DNA of 64,000 bases from UBA2031 sp037189985. Lineage in GTDB: Bacteria > Pseudomonadota > Gammaproteobacteria > Pseudomonadales > Moraxellaceae. Position 1 is the stretch's first letter. Each line of letters opens with the position of its first letter. The notes beneath the pieces are model-generated. The model had not been told where the DNA came from and did not search any database. It was given only the letters and a program-made list of their open reading frames with translations. The translations under genes and the position numbers were made by a program. The stretch is taken from contig JBBCJX010000014.1 of the NCBI GenBank assembly GCA_037189985.1, positions 62,001-126,000 of the forward strand, written 5' to 3'. Shown here piece after piece: positions 51,701-60,561 of this stretch.

Positions 51701-52241
51701 TATTCACCTTCATGACATGAATGGTGATGGATTGACCGACATCGTCGTTGCCTTGGGCACGAGTGGCGATCGGCAGTTAGGCATAATGACGCAGCGCAAT
51801 GACCACAGCTTTAAGCAGCCCGTCTATTACAGTGGTGGTAGTGGCAGTTTTTATTGGGAGACAATAATCTCTGACCTTAATAATGACGGCCGCCCCGACA
51901 TCATAGGCCGTGTTCGCAACAGCACTCTTGGCGAAAAGCTTGCTGTGCTTTATCAGAAGCCCGATGGCAAGCTGCAGCTACCTACCTATTACAACATGGA
52001 CCTATATGCCAACACGCTGTTCGTAGGTGATGTTAACAATGATGGCCGGAATGACGTTCTTGTCGGCACGGGAAACCGGATAGGCGTTTATTTGCAAAAC
52101 AGCTCTGGCCTACTGAAAGAAGTTGACGAATATGCCGGCAGCAATATCTTGGCTATAGGAGATATGAACAATGACAACAAGGATGATGTTGTGACAATGC
52201 TTTATCACAATATGCGTATACATTACAACATTGCACCATGA
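48765..52241 (+). CDS. Large lipoprotein with duplicated YDGDG domains, Ig-like domains and FG-GAP repeats
   Basis: A 1158-aa secreted protein (ATG 48765; a GTG at 48759 is in frame). Signal with lipobox LPGC. Two homologous N-terminal domains (about 40-255 and 385-605) each contain a GDRW segment and a YDYDGDG calcium-binding-like loop. Each is followed by a Big_5-type Ig-like domain with ALPNGHYTVHVRNVPD / ALPDDRYTATLSNIPD segments; a third Ig-like domain is near 700-800. The C-terminus carries FG-GAP/VCBS repeats (DVNDDGRNDLVVA and similar, at least five). Probably a cell-surface adhesin or matrix-binding protein. Confidence 0.85.
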   Translation: MRFSKKNNYAFLSIITIALAASLALPGCGGGGDSKEEPAVNASLQAEIPLAVGDRWLYTLAGGYRHGVVNDNGEQLVRVTDSTTTGSVTTAQLDTLLPHNLDLLERHHLRATATALEEHFPDSVGPYGQPVSSLTMLQFPLVAGESFVVYDWSGLDIGYDYDGDGTSESVDEKRTVTVIGIDGISTALGNFPQAWKTSSLIETRMQYSTGAHSEITYRIDEWLVSGIGVIRRNKRLTYPSASSYDHIEEIQLDLTRFNVNGRRSEQQAPRALADTRQPAPGSSTNDGWTAITLSFDETIDVSAITNDSLTVVNTSGTLMPGKIRYTDRKLTFYPSLALPNGHYTVHVRNVPDVIGNMLDHSEWSFYVDTSRPTDSQSLVPLSIGDRWIYDVTTQENYNTPVTATRMETVISSATIQGNSGVKIQQRNPIDNTLLNEYYLQKSASSLSQLFPVGSAPYGQDIASLTLMHLPIYGGSYENAHWRDLDSGHDYDGDGVNDRLDITITTTIGSETEYVTVPVGSWPNAVLVTSEQLNIVTGSSTGATAEARQTVIEWLVPNIGVVQRNTVVSTMNYQHTTIDKLTAYRVGNTRSESTVPSVSEYTPSSQGTRTAPTHVSARFSEPLDLGSLPVNAMTLTNSAGETVAGTLSISSQQLLFTPAHALPDDRYTATLSNIPDLLGNTLAAPSWAFTVDTVRPIVRSSSIANGAINVATGSSITFNFSEPVLAGYFSSPLITLKTAAGADHNYLIQQNGNILTVVPNLLEHSTTYTLTLTNQIQDSYGNTLATPYSITFTTPPAVLKTPAYHLHVLNSSTSRNTFAIGDVNDDGRNDLVVATGMTTILSEIDSFTLHIFLQQADGSLAMPLKTKTFDSPGYGKTCIPSGVHIGDVTGDGKTDIILGEAWCGIKIFERAADGSWPRPEPITTNNISNMQYIDMNGDGRKDVVGFNPNNSNMISIWYQQADGGLSAEMSTEVSAIYGTVIHLHDMNGDGLTDIVVALGTSGDRQLGIMTQRNDHSFKQPVYYSGGSGSFYWETIISDLNNDGRPDIIGRVRNSTLGEKLAVLYQKPDGKLQLPTYYNMDLYANTLFVGDVNNDGRNDVLVGTGNRIGVYLQNSSGLLKEVDEYAGSNILAIGDMNNDNKDDVVTMLYHNMRIHYNIAP

Positions 52242-52321
52242 GACAAGACAGGCATGATAAAAATCGCCCAGCATTCGATGGCGTTCGTCGCAATGCACCT
52301 CCGCAGAGGCTCGCTTATTCA

Positions 52322-52843
52322 TTAGCCAAGCTCAAACATCCGCCAATGATCCCGTACATGCATCACATGCGCCTGCGCATACCCGGCCTTGCTCAGCTCG
52401 CCATAGGCAAAATGCGGCGCCAGCTTTCCTTCATAGGCAGAGAACGTATTCAGGGCCTGCAGCAAACGGTTTAGCGCCGCTTCCACATCACCGTCATCCG
52501 CAATCACCGGCGCTCCGGGAATAGGCTCGGTGAGGGGATGCCGCATGGCGCCAACGGTTGAAAATACTAGATACGCCGCTGCGCCTGCCGTGTGCTGAAA
52601 AGCCGGCGACTTGAGTTCGGGATAACCAGTCATGGAAAGCTCAATGCTCTGCGCCAGATGCGAGAACACCTTGAAGGGCAACCAGCCCTCGCTCGTACTT
52701 AAGGCCCGCTCCCGCAAAGCCTCAAGCTCGGCAATCAGCGCAGGAATGTCTGCCGGCGGCAAAGTCACGCGACGCAGCGACACGCCCGCTACCACCGCTG
52801 CGGTGGCAACACCACCGGCGATCAGGAATTGTCGTCTGTTCAT
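52322..52843 (-). CDS. Tat-exported DUF1569-like protein
   Basis: The 173-aa protein begins NRRQFLIAGGVATAAVVAG, a Tat signal with the SRRxFLK-like motif. The remainder is helical with AQSIELSMTGYPEL and DHWRMFELG near the C-terminus, typical of DUF1569 proteins of the DinB-like superfamily. Exported, folded and possibly metal-binding, with role unknown. It is convergent to the FG-GAP gene. Confidence 0.75.
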   Translation of the reverse strand: MNRRQFLIAGGVATAAVVAGVSLRRVTLPPADIPALIAELEALRERALSTSEGWLPFKVFSHLAQSIELSMTGYPELKSPAFQHTAGAAAYLVFSTVGAMRHPLTEPIPGAPVIADDGDVEAALNRLLQALNTFSAYEGKLAPHFAYGELSKAGYAQAHVMHVRDHWRMFELG

Positions 52844-53300
52844 GAAAGACTGGCTTACCCCTCAAGGAGTGGGCAGCAGCACGAGACCAGTAAGAGAAAC
52901 CACTCCCAATGCATACAAGAAACGCAGTCTCTCTCCGGCCTCATCGCCGCCCACTCGGGCGTCCCGCCTTTATCGTCCGACCCGGCTTCCATGCCAGCAT
53001 CTTGCTTTTTTATGTCGCGTGCTCGGCAAAAGCCGTACAGTCGCTACGTACAATTCCGGCCCTAACACCGGAAAGTCCAGACTGTATCAGCCCTTTCTCA
53101 AGGGCGAAATCCGTAGTTCCCGCAACCACCGCCACTTAGACGGCTCAGCCCTCACCTCCGAGCAGCCCCATCCAGCTCTTCTGCCGCACGCGAATCCATC
53201 CGAAAAGGGGTATGCAGCAAAAACACAATCCGGTGCCTGCTTTCAAGACCTGAAGGACGAGCCAACAACCACGGAGCAATACGGATTCAACTGGTCAAGA
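52844..53300. other. Gene-free region upstream of the Tat-protein gene
   Basis: About 457 bases. A 299-codon frame (52632-53531) crosses it but overlaps genes on the other strand, lacks a ribosome site and has no recognisable domain, so I do not call it. GTAGTTCCCGCAA (53113-53125) also occurs at 48485-48497. No tRNA or terminator was seen. Confidence 0.4.
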
Positions 53301-53654
53301 CTAAGCACTGCCATCCAAGACCTCGCTCAATCTGGCCAAGCACCACAGCAAATTATCCACATCCCTGCCTGTATTGATGGACTCCTGTGTGCTTCCTATA
53401 TGACAAACCTCATGCCAACTGATATCTCTAGCCTCCATATCGTGATCTTCAAAGAAAAGCTGCTCCCAGCCCAACAAGGCCGGATCAAAGCTCAGCACAT
53501 CAGGAAAGAGCTGCAACCTCCGGAACGCTAGCGCAAAAGCATGCCTGATTGACTCAGGATCAATATCCGACGGATTACCAAAGGCCTTGGTGTTGTAGCG
53601 TTTGTAGTTATCCGCATCCCTGTACAGATACTCAATCGTGATGTAGCCGCCCAT
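53301..53654 (-). CDS. Hypothetical protein divergent from the HNH nuclease gene
   Basis: GGAGGGG before ATG 53654 sets a 117-aa start; the frame extends to 53846 without a ribosome site. The protein has YITIEYLYRDADNYKRYNTK at the start and is rich in Asp, Glu and aromatic residues. I know no family, but the divergent pairing with the HNH gene suggests they may be related functionally. It could be an inhibitor or partner; not shown. Confidence 0.65.
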   Translation of the reverse strand: MGGYITIEYLYRDADNYKRYNTKAFGNPSDIDPESIRHAFALAFRRLQLFPDVLSFDPALLGWEQLFFEDHDMEARDISWHEVCHIGSTQESINTGRDVDNLLWCLARLSEVLDGSA

Positions 53655-53771
53655 ATCACCCCTCCACCATATGCGACAAAGAAGGCAAGCCTGGCATACT
53701 TCGCTCAACCTGCCAGACCCCATCGAGCGACACAGCCACATCAGGCAGACCCCTGTTATCTGAGGATGAAC

Positions 53772-54545
53772 ATGGCTAACTGGAATCGTGAGCAGCTGTT
53801 GGTAGCGCTCAATCTGTACTGCCAGATGGACTTTGGCAAATTCCACAAAGGCAACCCGCGCATCATCGCTGTTGCCAAGCAGCTGGGGCGCACGCCGGAT
53901 GCCGTGGCCATGAAGCTCGGCAACCTGGCCAGCCTTGACCCTGCCATTACCGCCAGTGGTCGAAAGGGATTACCGGGCGCTTCTGCGCTGGACAGAAAAA
54001 TCTGGAGCGAATTTCAGGAAAAGCCAGATGAACTGGGCCTGCAAGGCCAAGACATCATGGACAAGCTGGCAGAGAATGATAGCGAGCTGGTCAGCTTGAG
54101 CAGTGCTTACAACGACGAAGCTCTGCCGAATTACACGAGCACCAATACCAAAGCGCTAGTCACAATACGCAAAAAGCAGAGCTTCTTCAGAAAGGCTATC
54201 TTGAGTGGTTATGAAAGCCGTTGCTGCATGACGGGCCTCAGCCATCCAAGACTCCTTGTCGCCAGTCATATCATCCCTTGGGCCGAGGACGAGCATAACC
54301 GTCTCAATCCTGCCAATGGTCTCTGCCTTTCCGCCTTGCACGATAAAGCCTTTGATCAGGGCCTCATCACAGTCACTTCCGATTACACCATCCGAGTTTC
54401 CAAAGCACTGCGCGAGATAGAGCCCAATGCCATGGCACAGGACTATCTGCTCAGCCTTGATGGCAAACCCATCACCTTGCCGCACAAGTTCGCGCCGCAC
54501 CCAGACTTCTTGAGCCATCACAACAGCGCATTCTTTCTAGGCTGA
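53772..54545 (+). CDS. HNH endonuclease family protein
   Basis: ATG 53772 after GAGG gives 257 residues beginning MANWNREQLLVALNLY, the known start of this HNH-family group. An N-terminal SANT-like helical domain (with GRTPDAVAMKLGNLASLD) is followed by the HNH nuclease near 145-200: CCMTGLSHPRLLVASHIIPW, then NRLNPANGLCLSALHDKAFD. The conserved S-H-I and N-G-L-C-L-S residues form the metal site. Some members are restriction or anti-phage nucleases. The target is unknown. Confidence 0.87.
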   Translation: MANWNREQLLVALNLYCQMDFGKFHKGNPRIIAVAKQLGRTPDAVAMKLGNLASLDPAITASGRKGLPGASALDRKIWSEFQEKPDELGLQGQDIMDKLAENDSELVSLSSAYNDEALPNYTSTNTKALVTIRKKQSFFRKAILSGYESRCCMTGLSHPRLLVASHIIPWAEDEHNRLNPANGLCLSALHDKAFDQGLITVTSDYTIRVSKALREIEPNAMAQDYLLSLDGKPITLPHKFAPHPDFLSHHNSAFFLG

Positions 54546-54718
54546 CACCACAGGACCGCCCGGTCTCGACGAAACATCACTATCCACGATAGAGCGGGGC
54601 TACCCAGAGCCCTGTTCTCTCGTACACTCCAGAGCGAGAAGGCCGCAGAAGCGGGCTTTTGCCCATCGGGCATACATAACAACATCCCCCTGCCCCGCAG
54701 GAAACAAGGGAGAACGCC

Positions 54719-55840
54719 ATGAAATCCTCGGCAACCCCGGAGGCACGGCCCCGCCCGTTGCTCTCCGCCATCGGTCGCATTACAGACCTGTTTGCCTACC
54801 CACTGCGCACCTCACATTACGTGGAGCTGGTAAACCCGCTCTGGACAACGCACCAATTACAGGCGCGCGTGGTGAAAGTCTGGGATGAAACCCGTGACGC
54901 CCGCACCCTCACGCTGAAACCCGGGCTGAACTGGCGTGGCCACCGCGCCGGCCAGCATGTACGCGTGGGCATTCCCGTGGGTGGTATGCACTACACGCGC
55001 ACCTACACGATCTCTTCTTCACCCGAGCGCAGTGATGGCTGCTTCACCATCACGGTGAAAGTGGTGGAGGGTGGCCGTATTTCCCGGCACATCGTGCGTA
55101 ATCTCAAAGTGGGGGATTACCTGCCCATCGGCCTGCCACAGGGCGACTTCTATCTGCCGGATGCGCAGCCCGTAAAACCACTCTTCATCACGGCCGGGAG
55201 CGGCATCACGCCGGCTATGAGCATGTTGCGCAGCCTCATTGCACAAGAGCGCCTGCCTGACAGCACACACATCCACTATGCACCACATGAATTCGACGTG
55301 ATTTTCGGCAAGGAAATCGCAGCACTGGTGGAGAACCATGCCCGCTATCGCTTCAAACCAGTATTCACACGCGAGCTGGGTGAGGAGCAGCGCGAAAAGC
55401 GTCACTTCAGCGAAGCACAACTGGAGCAACTATGCCCGGACTGGCGCGAGCGCGAGTGCTATGCCTGCGGTCCGCAAGAAATGCTGGCGGGAATTGAGGC
55501 CCTCTGGGAACGTGAAGGGCTCTCACGTCATCTGCATGTGGAGCGCTTCCGCGCCGCCTTTGCCGACATTCCGGCAGATGCCGTGGGAGGTACGGTGAAA
55601 TTTGCGCGGGGCGGCATCAGTGCCACAGCGGACTCCGCCACCAGCCTTCTGCGTGTAGCTGAGGATGCCGGGCTTAATCCGGCCCATGGCTGCCGCATGG
55701 GCATCTGCCATGCCTGCGACACCACACTGCTTGCCGGCTGTGTACGCGACTTGCGCACCGGTCAACTGGTAAACGAAACCGGCAGTATCGTGCAGCCCTG
55801 CATTTGTGCGGCGGCTGGTGATTGCGAACTGGATATCTGA
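54719..55840 (+). CDS. Ferredoxin reductase (desaturase electron donor)
   Basis: The 373-aa protein has an FAD-binding barrel (RTYTISSSPE near residues 100-109), an NAD(P)H domain (ITAGSGITPAMSMLR near 157-171, CGPQEML near 248) and a C-terminal plant-type 2Fe-2S domain with cysteines in CRMGICHACDT and a final CICAA. It is of the type that reduces membrane desaturases, as in DesC of Pseudomonas. It lies 49 bases upstream of the desaturase, so one transcript is likely. Confidence 0.92.
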   Translation: MKSSATPEARPRPLLSAIGRITDLFAYPLRTSHYVELVNPLWTTHQLQARVVKVWDETRDARTLTLKPGLNWRGHRAGQHVRVGIPVGGMHYTRTYTISSSPERSDGCFTITVKVVEGGRISRHIVRNLKVGDYLPIGLPQGDFYLPDAQPVKPLFITAGSGITPAMSMLRSLIAQERLPDSTHIHYAPHEFDVIFGKEIAALVENHARYRFKPVFTRELGEEQREKRHFSEAQLEQLCPDWRERECYACGPQEMLAGIEALWEREGLSRHLHVERFRAAFADIPADAVGGTVKFARGGISATADSATSLLRVAEDAGLNPAHGCRMGICHACDTTLLAGCVRDLRTGQLVNETGSIVQPCICAAAGDCELDI

Positions 55841-55889
55841 TCACGTCGCCCTGAAAAAGAAATACAAAAAACAAGAAGGGAAACAGCCC

Positions 55890-57065
55890 ATGAATACCTC
55901 TGCCCTGCCGGTTAGCCTGACCACCGCCCAGATTGAAGAGTTTGGCCGCGAGCTTGATGCCATCCGTGATGAAGTCATGGATTCGCGTGGCGAGCGTGAT
56001 CGCCGTTACATCCTGCGTCTCATCAAGACGCAGCGCAGCATGGCGCTGGGTGGGCGCGTGCTGATTTATGCTGCGCTTTTCCTGCTGCCAGCCTGGGGCC
56101 ATGCCTTGGCCAGCTGGGGCAGTTGTCTCGCTGTAATGGCACTGGGCACCTTATTGCTTGGCCTTGCGAAAATCCTGGAGAACATGGAGATCGCGCATAA
56201 CGTACTACATGCTCAGTGGGACTGGATGAAGGACAGTGCCATCCAGTCCAACACCTGGGAGTGGGACAACATGAGCCCCTCTGACCGCTGGATGCACTCT
56301 CACAATGTGGTGCACCACACTTGGACCAACGTGATGGAAAAGGATCTGGATGTCGGCTACGGCATCCTCCGCGTGACACCCATGCAGCCTTGGGCCTGGA
56401 AATACCTGCCGCAGCCGGTTTATGCCTTTTTGTTGATGATGTTCTTTGAAGAAGGCGTAGCACTGCACGAACAGGCCATCATGGACTGGGTCGAAAAGCG
56501 CAAGACTTTCACGGAAATCAAGCCGCTGCTGGCACGCATAGGACGCAAGGCCGGCCGCCAGATGCTCAAGGACTACATCATGTGGCCACTGGCCGCCCTG
56601 TTGGTGGCGCTACCGATCTCGTATTACGTACCGGCCTCGCCCTGGCTGGCATTCGGTCTGGTGGCGGGTGCCAATGCCATCGCCAACATCATCCGCAATG
56701 TGTGGGCCTTCGTGATCATTTTCTGTGGTCATTTTCCGGCTGGAGTACACACATTCACGCCAGCACAGGTGGAAGGCGAAACCCGAGCCCACTGGTATCT
56801 GCGCCAGCTGCTGGGCTCTGCCAATATCGGTGGCGGCAAGATTTTCCACATCCTATCGGGCAATCTCTCGCACCAGATCGAGCACCATCTTTTCCCGGAC
56901 ATGTGCAGCAACCGCTACCCGGAAGTCTCGCCTCGCGTGAAGGCACTCTGCGCGCGTTACGGTCTGCCCTACAACACCGGCTCACTGACACGCCAGTTCG
57001 GAACCACCGTCTGGAAAATCCTGCGTTACTCCCTGCCGGGTGGTTCGGACATGATCAAGGCCTGA
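55890..57065 (+). CDS. Membrane fatty acid desaturase (DesB/DesA3-like)
   Basis: The true start at ATG 55890 gives 391 residues. The three histidine boxes are visible: HNVLHAQW (near 108), HSHNVVHH (near 144) and QIEHHLFPD (near 330), with four to six TM helices between them. The C-terminal QIEHH box groups it with front-end/linoleoyl-type and DesA3-like desaturases. It introduces a double bond into acyl chains using electrons from the preceding reductase. A second, fused desaturase lies at 60656-63106. Confidence 0.9.
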   Translation: MNTSALPVSLTTAQIEEFGRELDAIRDEVMDSRGERDRRYILRLIKTQRSMALGGRVLIYAALFLLPAWGHALASWGSCLAVMALGTLLLGLAKILENMEIAHNVLHAQWDWMKDSAIQSNTWEWDNMSPSDRWMHSHNVVHHTWTNVMEKDLDVGYGILRVTPMQPWAWKYLPQPVYAFLLMMFFEEGVALHEQAIMDWVEKRKTFTEIKPLLARIGRKAGRQMLKDYIMWPLAALLVALPISYYVPASPWLAFGLVAGANAIANIIRNVWAFVIIFCGHFPAGVHTFTPAQVEGETRAHWYLRQLLGSANIGGGKIFHILSGNLSHQIEHHLFPDMCSNRYPEVSPRVKALCARYGLPYNTGSLTRQFGTTVWKILRYSLPGGSDMIKA

Positions 57066-57074
57066 GCTCCCGGA

Positions 57075-57099
57075 CACCCACGCCGTGCCGGCGTGGGTG
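57075..57099. terminator. Hairpin between convergent desaturase and GTPase genes
   Basis: CACCCACGCCG-TGC-CGGCGTGGGTG: an 11-bp perfect stem with a three-base loop. It has no T-run, so termination would be weak or factor-assisted. It lies 9 bases after the desaturase stop at 57065 and 24 bases before the stop of the convergent GTPase. Confidence 0.5.
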
Positions 57100-57123
57100 A
57101 TGCCACCAGATGATCGGGCAGCC

Positions 57124-58068
57124 TCAGGCGCCCGGCTTCTGCCTAGCCCTGAACGCAGCTTTTCTCTGCTTCTGGCTGGCCGCTTTCTCTGCCTCTTTTT
57201 CATCAAGAATGCGCTGCACGACGATCTGCTCGGCAATGGCTACGTCCGGTGTTTCCAAGCTGATACGCCCCAGCATGGCGGTACGAAATTCATTCAGCAG
57301 GATGCTGGAAATCTTGTGAAAATCGACACGCCCGCCACCAGCAAGACAGCCGCGCTGACGGCCGACAATCTCCAGCAATTCCATTTCATGTTCGGGCAGG
57401 TTTTCCAGCTTGAAGCGCTGCTTCATAAGCTCGGGATAATTTTTCATGAAATACGCAAGACCGAACAAGGCCACATCGTCATGCTCCATGGCGGTGTCCT
57501 TGATGGCACCGGTGAGGGCGAGGCGATAACCGCTGTTGGGGTTGTGGATTTTCGGCCAGAGGATGCCGGGCGAGTCGATCAGTACAAGGCCACTGTGCAG
57601 GTCGATGCGTTGCTGTGCTTGGGTGATGGCAGGCTCGTTGCCGGTGCGGGCAATCGTTTTTCCGGCCAGTGTATTGATAAGCGTGGACTTGCCGACATTG
57701 GGAATGCCGGTAATGAGCGCTGTCACGTTGCCCAGCTTGTCAGTCTTGCCGCCGGTCATGTTCTTGCAGATGCCGGTGAGGCCACGTATCTGCTCTGGCT
57801 GCTGCGTGGACACCGCAATGGCACGGGTGTCAGCCTGACTGCGGAAGCAGGCAAGCCACTGCTCGGTCACGAGCGGATCGGCGAGATCACTCTTGGAGAG
57901 CACCTTGATGGCGGGCTTCTGGCCACGGAACTGCTCGATGACCGGATTCGAGCTGCTGTAGGGAATGCGGGCGTCCAGCACCTCAATGATCACATCCACC
58001 TTGGGCAGGATGTCCTTGATGTCCTTGATGGCGCGGCTCATGTGGCCGGGAAACCAATTGATGCTCAT
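57124..58068 (-). CDS. rbgA: Ribosome biogenesis GTPase RbgA/YlqF
   Basis: ATG 58068 begins MSINWFPGHMSRA, the classical YlqF start; the upstream extension to 58233 is not supported. The 314-aa protein has circularly permuted GTPase motifs: G4 SKSDLAD (near 65-71), G1 GIPNVGKSTL (near 127-136) and G3 DSPGIL (near 172-177). It acts in large-subunit assembly. It ends 59 bases after the convergent desaturase stop. Confidence 0.92.
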   Translation of the reverse strand: MSINWFPGHMSRAIKDIKDILPKVDVIIEVLDARIPYSSSNPVIEQFRGQKPAIKVLSKSDLADPLVTEQWLACFRSQADTRAIAVSTQQPEQIRGLTGICKNMTGGKTDKLGNVTALITGIPNVGKSTLINTLAGKTIARTGNEPAITQAQQRIDLHSGLVLIDSPGILWPKIHNPNSGYRLALTGAIKDTAMEHDDVALFGLAYFMKNYPELMKQRFKLENLPEHEMELLEIVGRQRGCLAGGGRVDFHKISSILLNEFRTAMLGRISLETPDVAIAEQIVVQRILDEKEAEKAASQKQRKAAFRARQKPGA

Positions 58069-58141
58069 GAGTGATGCTGCACGGGAAGAATGGGCGGGAT
58101 TGTATCTGCTATCGGCAAGCACTGGGGAAAACGGAAACCTG

Positions 58142-58747
58142 TCAGGCAGAGAACTCCGGTGCAGCCCTGAGCTGTGCTCGTGGCGTTTTCTGGTAGCGCT
58201 CCAGAAAACCGGGAGTCTCATATTCATCAGCATAGAGTTGCGACAGGTCTCTCTGCATCCTCATCAGGAGCCGGGCTGTCATGCCGGCATCGGCCAAGGC
58301 CCGGTGATGCCGGCCTTCCGCTTCTATGTTGTGCAGCGCAGCAAGTGTCGCGAGTTTGTGGTTAGGTGCCCAAGGGTAGAGGCGGCGCGCAAGGAGCACG
58401 GTACACAGAAAACCGGCTTCTGACTCCCGACCTGTCATGGCCAGCTCATGCTGCCAGAACTTGCGGTCGAAGCTGGCGTTATGTGCCACCAGTACAGCGC
58501 TCCCTACGAAATCGTGAATGCCGGCCATCACCTCCGCAGGTGGCGGCGCCGAGCGCACCATGGCAGGGGTGATGCCGGTCAATGCAGTGATGAAAGCAGG
58601 CACGTGCACGCGGGGGTTCATCAGGCTGGCCCATGAGCCCGTGATTTCTCCGTCCTCTACCATGACGGCGGCAACCTCCAGTGCCCGGCCACCCTGCCCG
58701 GGCATAAGCCCGTTGGTTTCAAAATCGATGACGGCAAAACGATTCAT
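58142..58747 (-). CDS. DEDD 3'-5' exonuclease (DnaQ-like)
   Basis: ATG 58747 begins MNRFAVIDFETNGLMPGQGG, the Exo I motif with DxE. Exo II HNASFDRKFW (near 100-109) and Exo III HRALADAGMTARLLM (near 158-172) are intact. The 201-aa protein resembles DNA polymerase III epsilon-type domain proteins and RNase T-like exonucleases. It overlaps the DUF4153 gene by four bases, suggesting coupling. Substrate unknown. Confidence 0.9.
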   Translation of the reverse strand: MNRFAVIDFETNGLMPGQGGRALEVAAVMVEDGEITGSWASLMNPRVHVPAFITALTGITPAMVRSAPPPAEVMAGIHDFVGSAVLVAHNASFDRKFWQHELAMTGRESEAGFLCTVLLARRLYPWAPNHKLATLAALHNIEAEGRHHRALADAGMTARLLMRMQRDLSQLYADEYETPGFLERYQKTPRAQLRAAPEFSA

Positions 58748-60561
58748 TGCGACCACGTCCGTGCATGCAGGCGGTTGCCGGAGAGGAGGATGTCTTTCCA
58801 TTCCGGAGGCGCCAGCGTGATCTGGCCGTCACGAATGGCAGCAGACCATTCTTCCTGCGTGAACCTGCGGCTGAACTCAGCAACGATCTCCCAGCCCTTT
58901 TCCTGCTCGGCATACAGCCAGGCTGCCGGCTTGTCTTTCACCCTGCCCGCTGAATGACTGACCAGCACCAGCGCCTCTTGCCGGCCGTCCGCATTGAAAT
59001 CCTGCATCCACACCGCGCAGCTGTTCTGCTGATGCAGGCAATCCTGGTACTGGGGCTTACCGCTCTGGCGTAGGAAGTCCACAAGACTGTCGGGAATGGC
59101 ATCACGGGAGCCTTCGGCCTTGAGCTGCTGCAGGCGCTGGCGCGCTTCCGCATGACTCAGGACAACCTCGGCTTTTTTGTCATCCCCACCTCCCCAGCGC
59201 TGCTTCTCTGCCAATGCCTGACGGGCGCGGCCGGCAATATCGGCCGTGCGGGCATCACCCTTGGCAGCGGCCAGTTCCTGCAAGGCCATCGTGCCCCAGC
59301 GATCAGCTCCCCAGCGCAGGTAGCGGTAATCAAACTCGGCAGGCTCGACCTTGCTGGCCTCAAGACGCGCGATCTGGTCGCTCACTGCGAGCCGACGGGG
59401 ATCGCCCACTGGCCCGGCGAGCAGCGCAAGGGCAAACAGCATGAGCACGGCCATGCCGATGTTGCTGCCCGGCACACTGGCCATCCATGCACCGGCATGG
59501 CTGCGTGGCAACAACCTCCTCTGCAAGGCCGGCAGCAGCGAGAGTGCATAACCCAGGGCATGGCCCGCCGCGATCAGCCACACGAACAGTGCCCAGATAC
59601 GCTCTTCCGTCCAGCCATATTGGCGGATACGCAGCCAGAGCGCCCAGCCGGCCACCAGTGTCACCACCGGCAGCGTCAACCAGGCAAAGCGGACGAAAGC
59701 TGCCAGCCAGCGCGGATAAAGCGACGCCTGCCGGCCATCCTGCCAAGCGCAGTTGAGCAGGTGCACGGCCAAAGCCGTAAACCACAGCAGGGTGAACGCT
59801 GCAGAGCGTGTGCCGAAGAGCGGCTCGAGCCCGGTGAAGGGCAGTGCCAACAACCACATCACACCGAACAGCAGGAGCAAGGGCAGCAACCAGGCCTGCA
59901 AGGCCAGCACATAGTGGCGCAGGGTCACCAGCGCCTCCGCACGTGCATGGCCTTGCGCGAACACTGCCCCCACTACCATGCCGGTCACCGGAAAAACAAA
60001 GACCGGCTTCTCAATCAGCTCCTTGATGAAACCGAGGCCCAGGCTCTTCATGAGCAAGGCACCGGCATACAACACCGCCCAGAACAGCACCGTGATGAGA
60101 ACAACACTGATGCCCAGCAAGGCATTGCGCCAGGCCAGTTCGAAAAGGCGGTGGTACTGCCAACGGCCACCGTGTCGGCCTGCCGCCAGCGGTATGAGCA
60201 TGAAGCCCAGCACCAGCGAGGCCAGTATCTGGGCAAAGCTGCCGTATGCCGCAGAAAAACGACGACCACTCTCCACCGCTTCCATGGCATCACCTACCCA
60301 CCCGGCATAGGCCCCCAGCAGCAGATAGGCAAACCCCGTTCCCGCCACCAGACGCCAGCGGCGCCGCACGGAAAAGCCGGCACTCTCGGAAAGGTAGATG
60401 GCGGCGGGCACCGCGAGCGCCGCCCAGAGCAAGGCACCCATCAGGATGGGGACATCATGCGGCCACCGCTGATATTCAACGGCCTGCCAGAGCCACCACA
60501 GTACTATGCCCTGAACGGCACCAACAAGAATGAGCGGGCGGGAGGCGGGGGGCATGTTCAT
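58744..60561 (-). CDS. DUF4153-like membrane protein
   Basis: About 605 residues with around ten hydrophobic segments in the first 400 residues, then a soluble C-terminal part (about 420-605) with DFNADGRQEALVLVSHS. The start could be GTG 60567 or ATG 60561; neither has a strong ribosome site. The N-terminal half resembles DUF4153, a multi-TM family of unknown function. It is coupled to the exonuclease gene. Confidence 0.78.
   Translation of the reverse strand: MNMPPASRPLILVGAVQGIVLWWLWQAVEYQRWPHDVPILMGALLWAALAVPAAIYLSESAGFSVRRRWRLVAGTGFAYLLLGAYAGWVGDAMEAVESGRRFSAAYGSFAQILASLVLGFMLIPLAAGRHGGRWQYHRLFELAWRNALLGISVVLITVLFWAVLYAGALLMKSLGLGFIKELIEKPVFVFPVTGMVVGAVFAQGHARAEALVTLRHYVLALQAWLLPLLLLFGVMWLLALPFTGLEPLFGTRSAAFTLLWFTALAVHLLNCAWQDGRQASLYPRWLAAFVRFAWLTLPVVTLVAGWALWLRIRQYGWTEERIWALFVWLIAAGHALGYALSLLPALQRRLLPRSHAGAWMASVPGSNIGMAVLMLFALALLAGPVGDPRRLAVSDQIARLEASKVEPAEFDYRYLRWGADRWGTMALQELAAAKGDARTADIAGRARQALAEKQRWGGGDDKKAEVVLSHAEARQRLQQLKAEGSRDAIPDSLVDFLRQSGKPQYQDCLHQQNSCAVWMQDFNADGRQEALVLVSHSAGRVKDKPAAWLYAEQEKGWEIVAEFSRRFTQEEWSAAIRDGQITLAPPEWKDILLSGNRLHARTWSQ

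Noticed and set aside
52632..53531. 299-codon plus-strand frame over the Tat-protein and 117-aa genes
   Set aside because: Overlaps two better-supported genes on the other strand, has no recognisable domain and no Shine-Dalgarno sequence.
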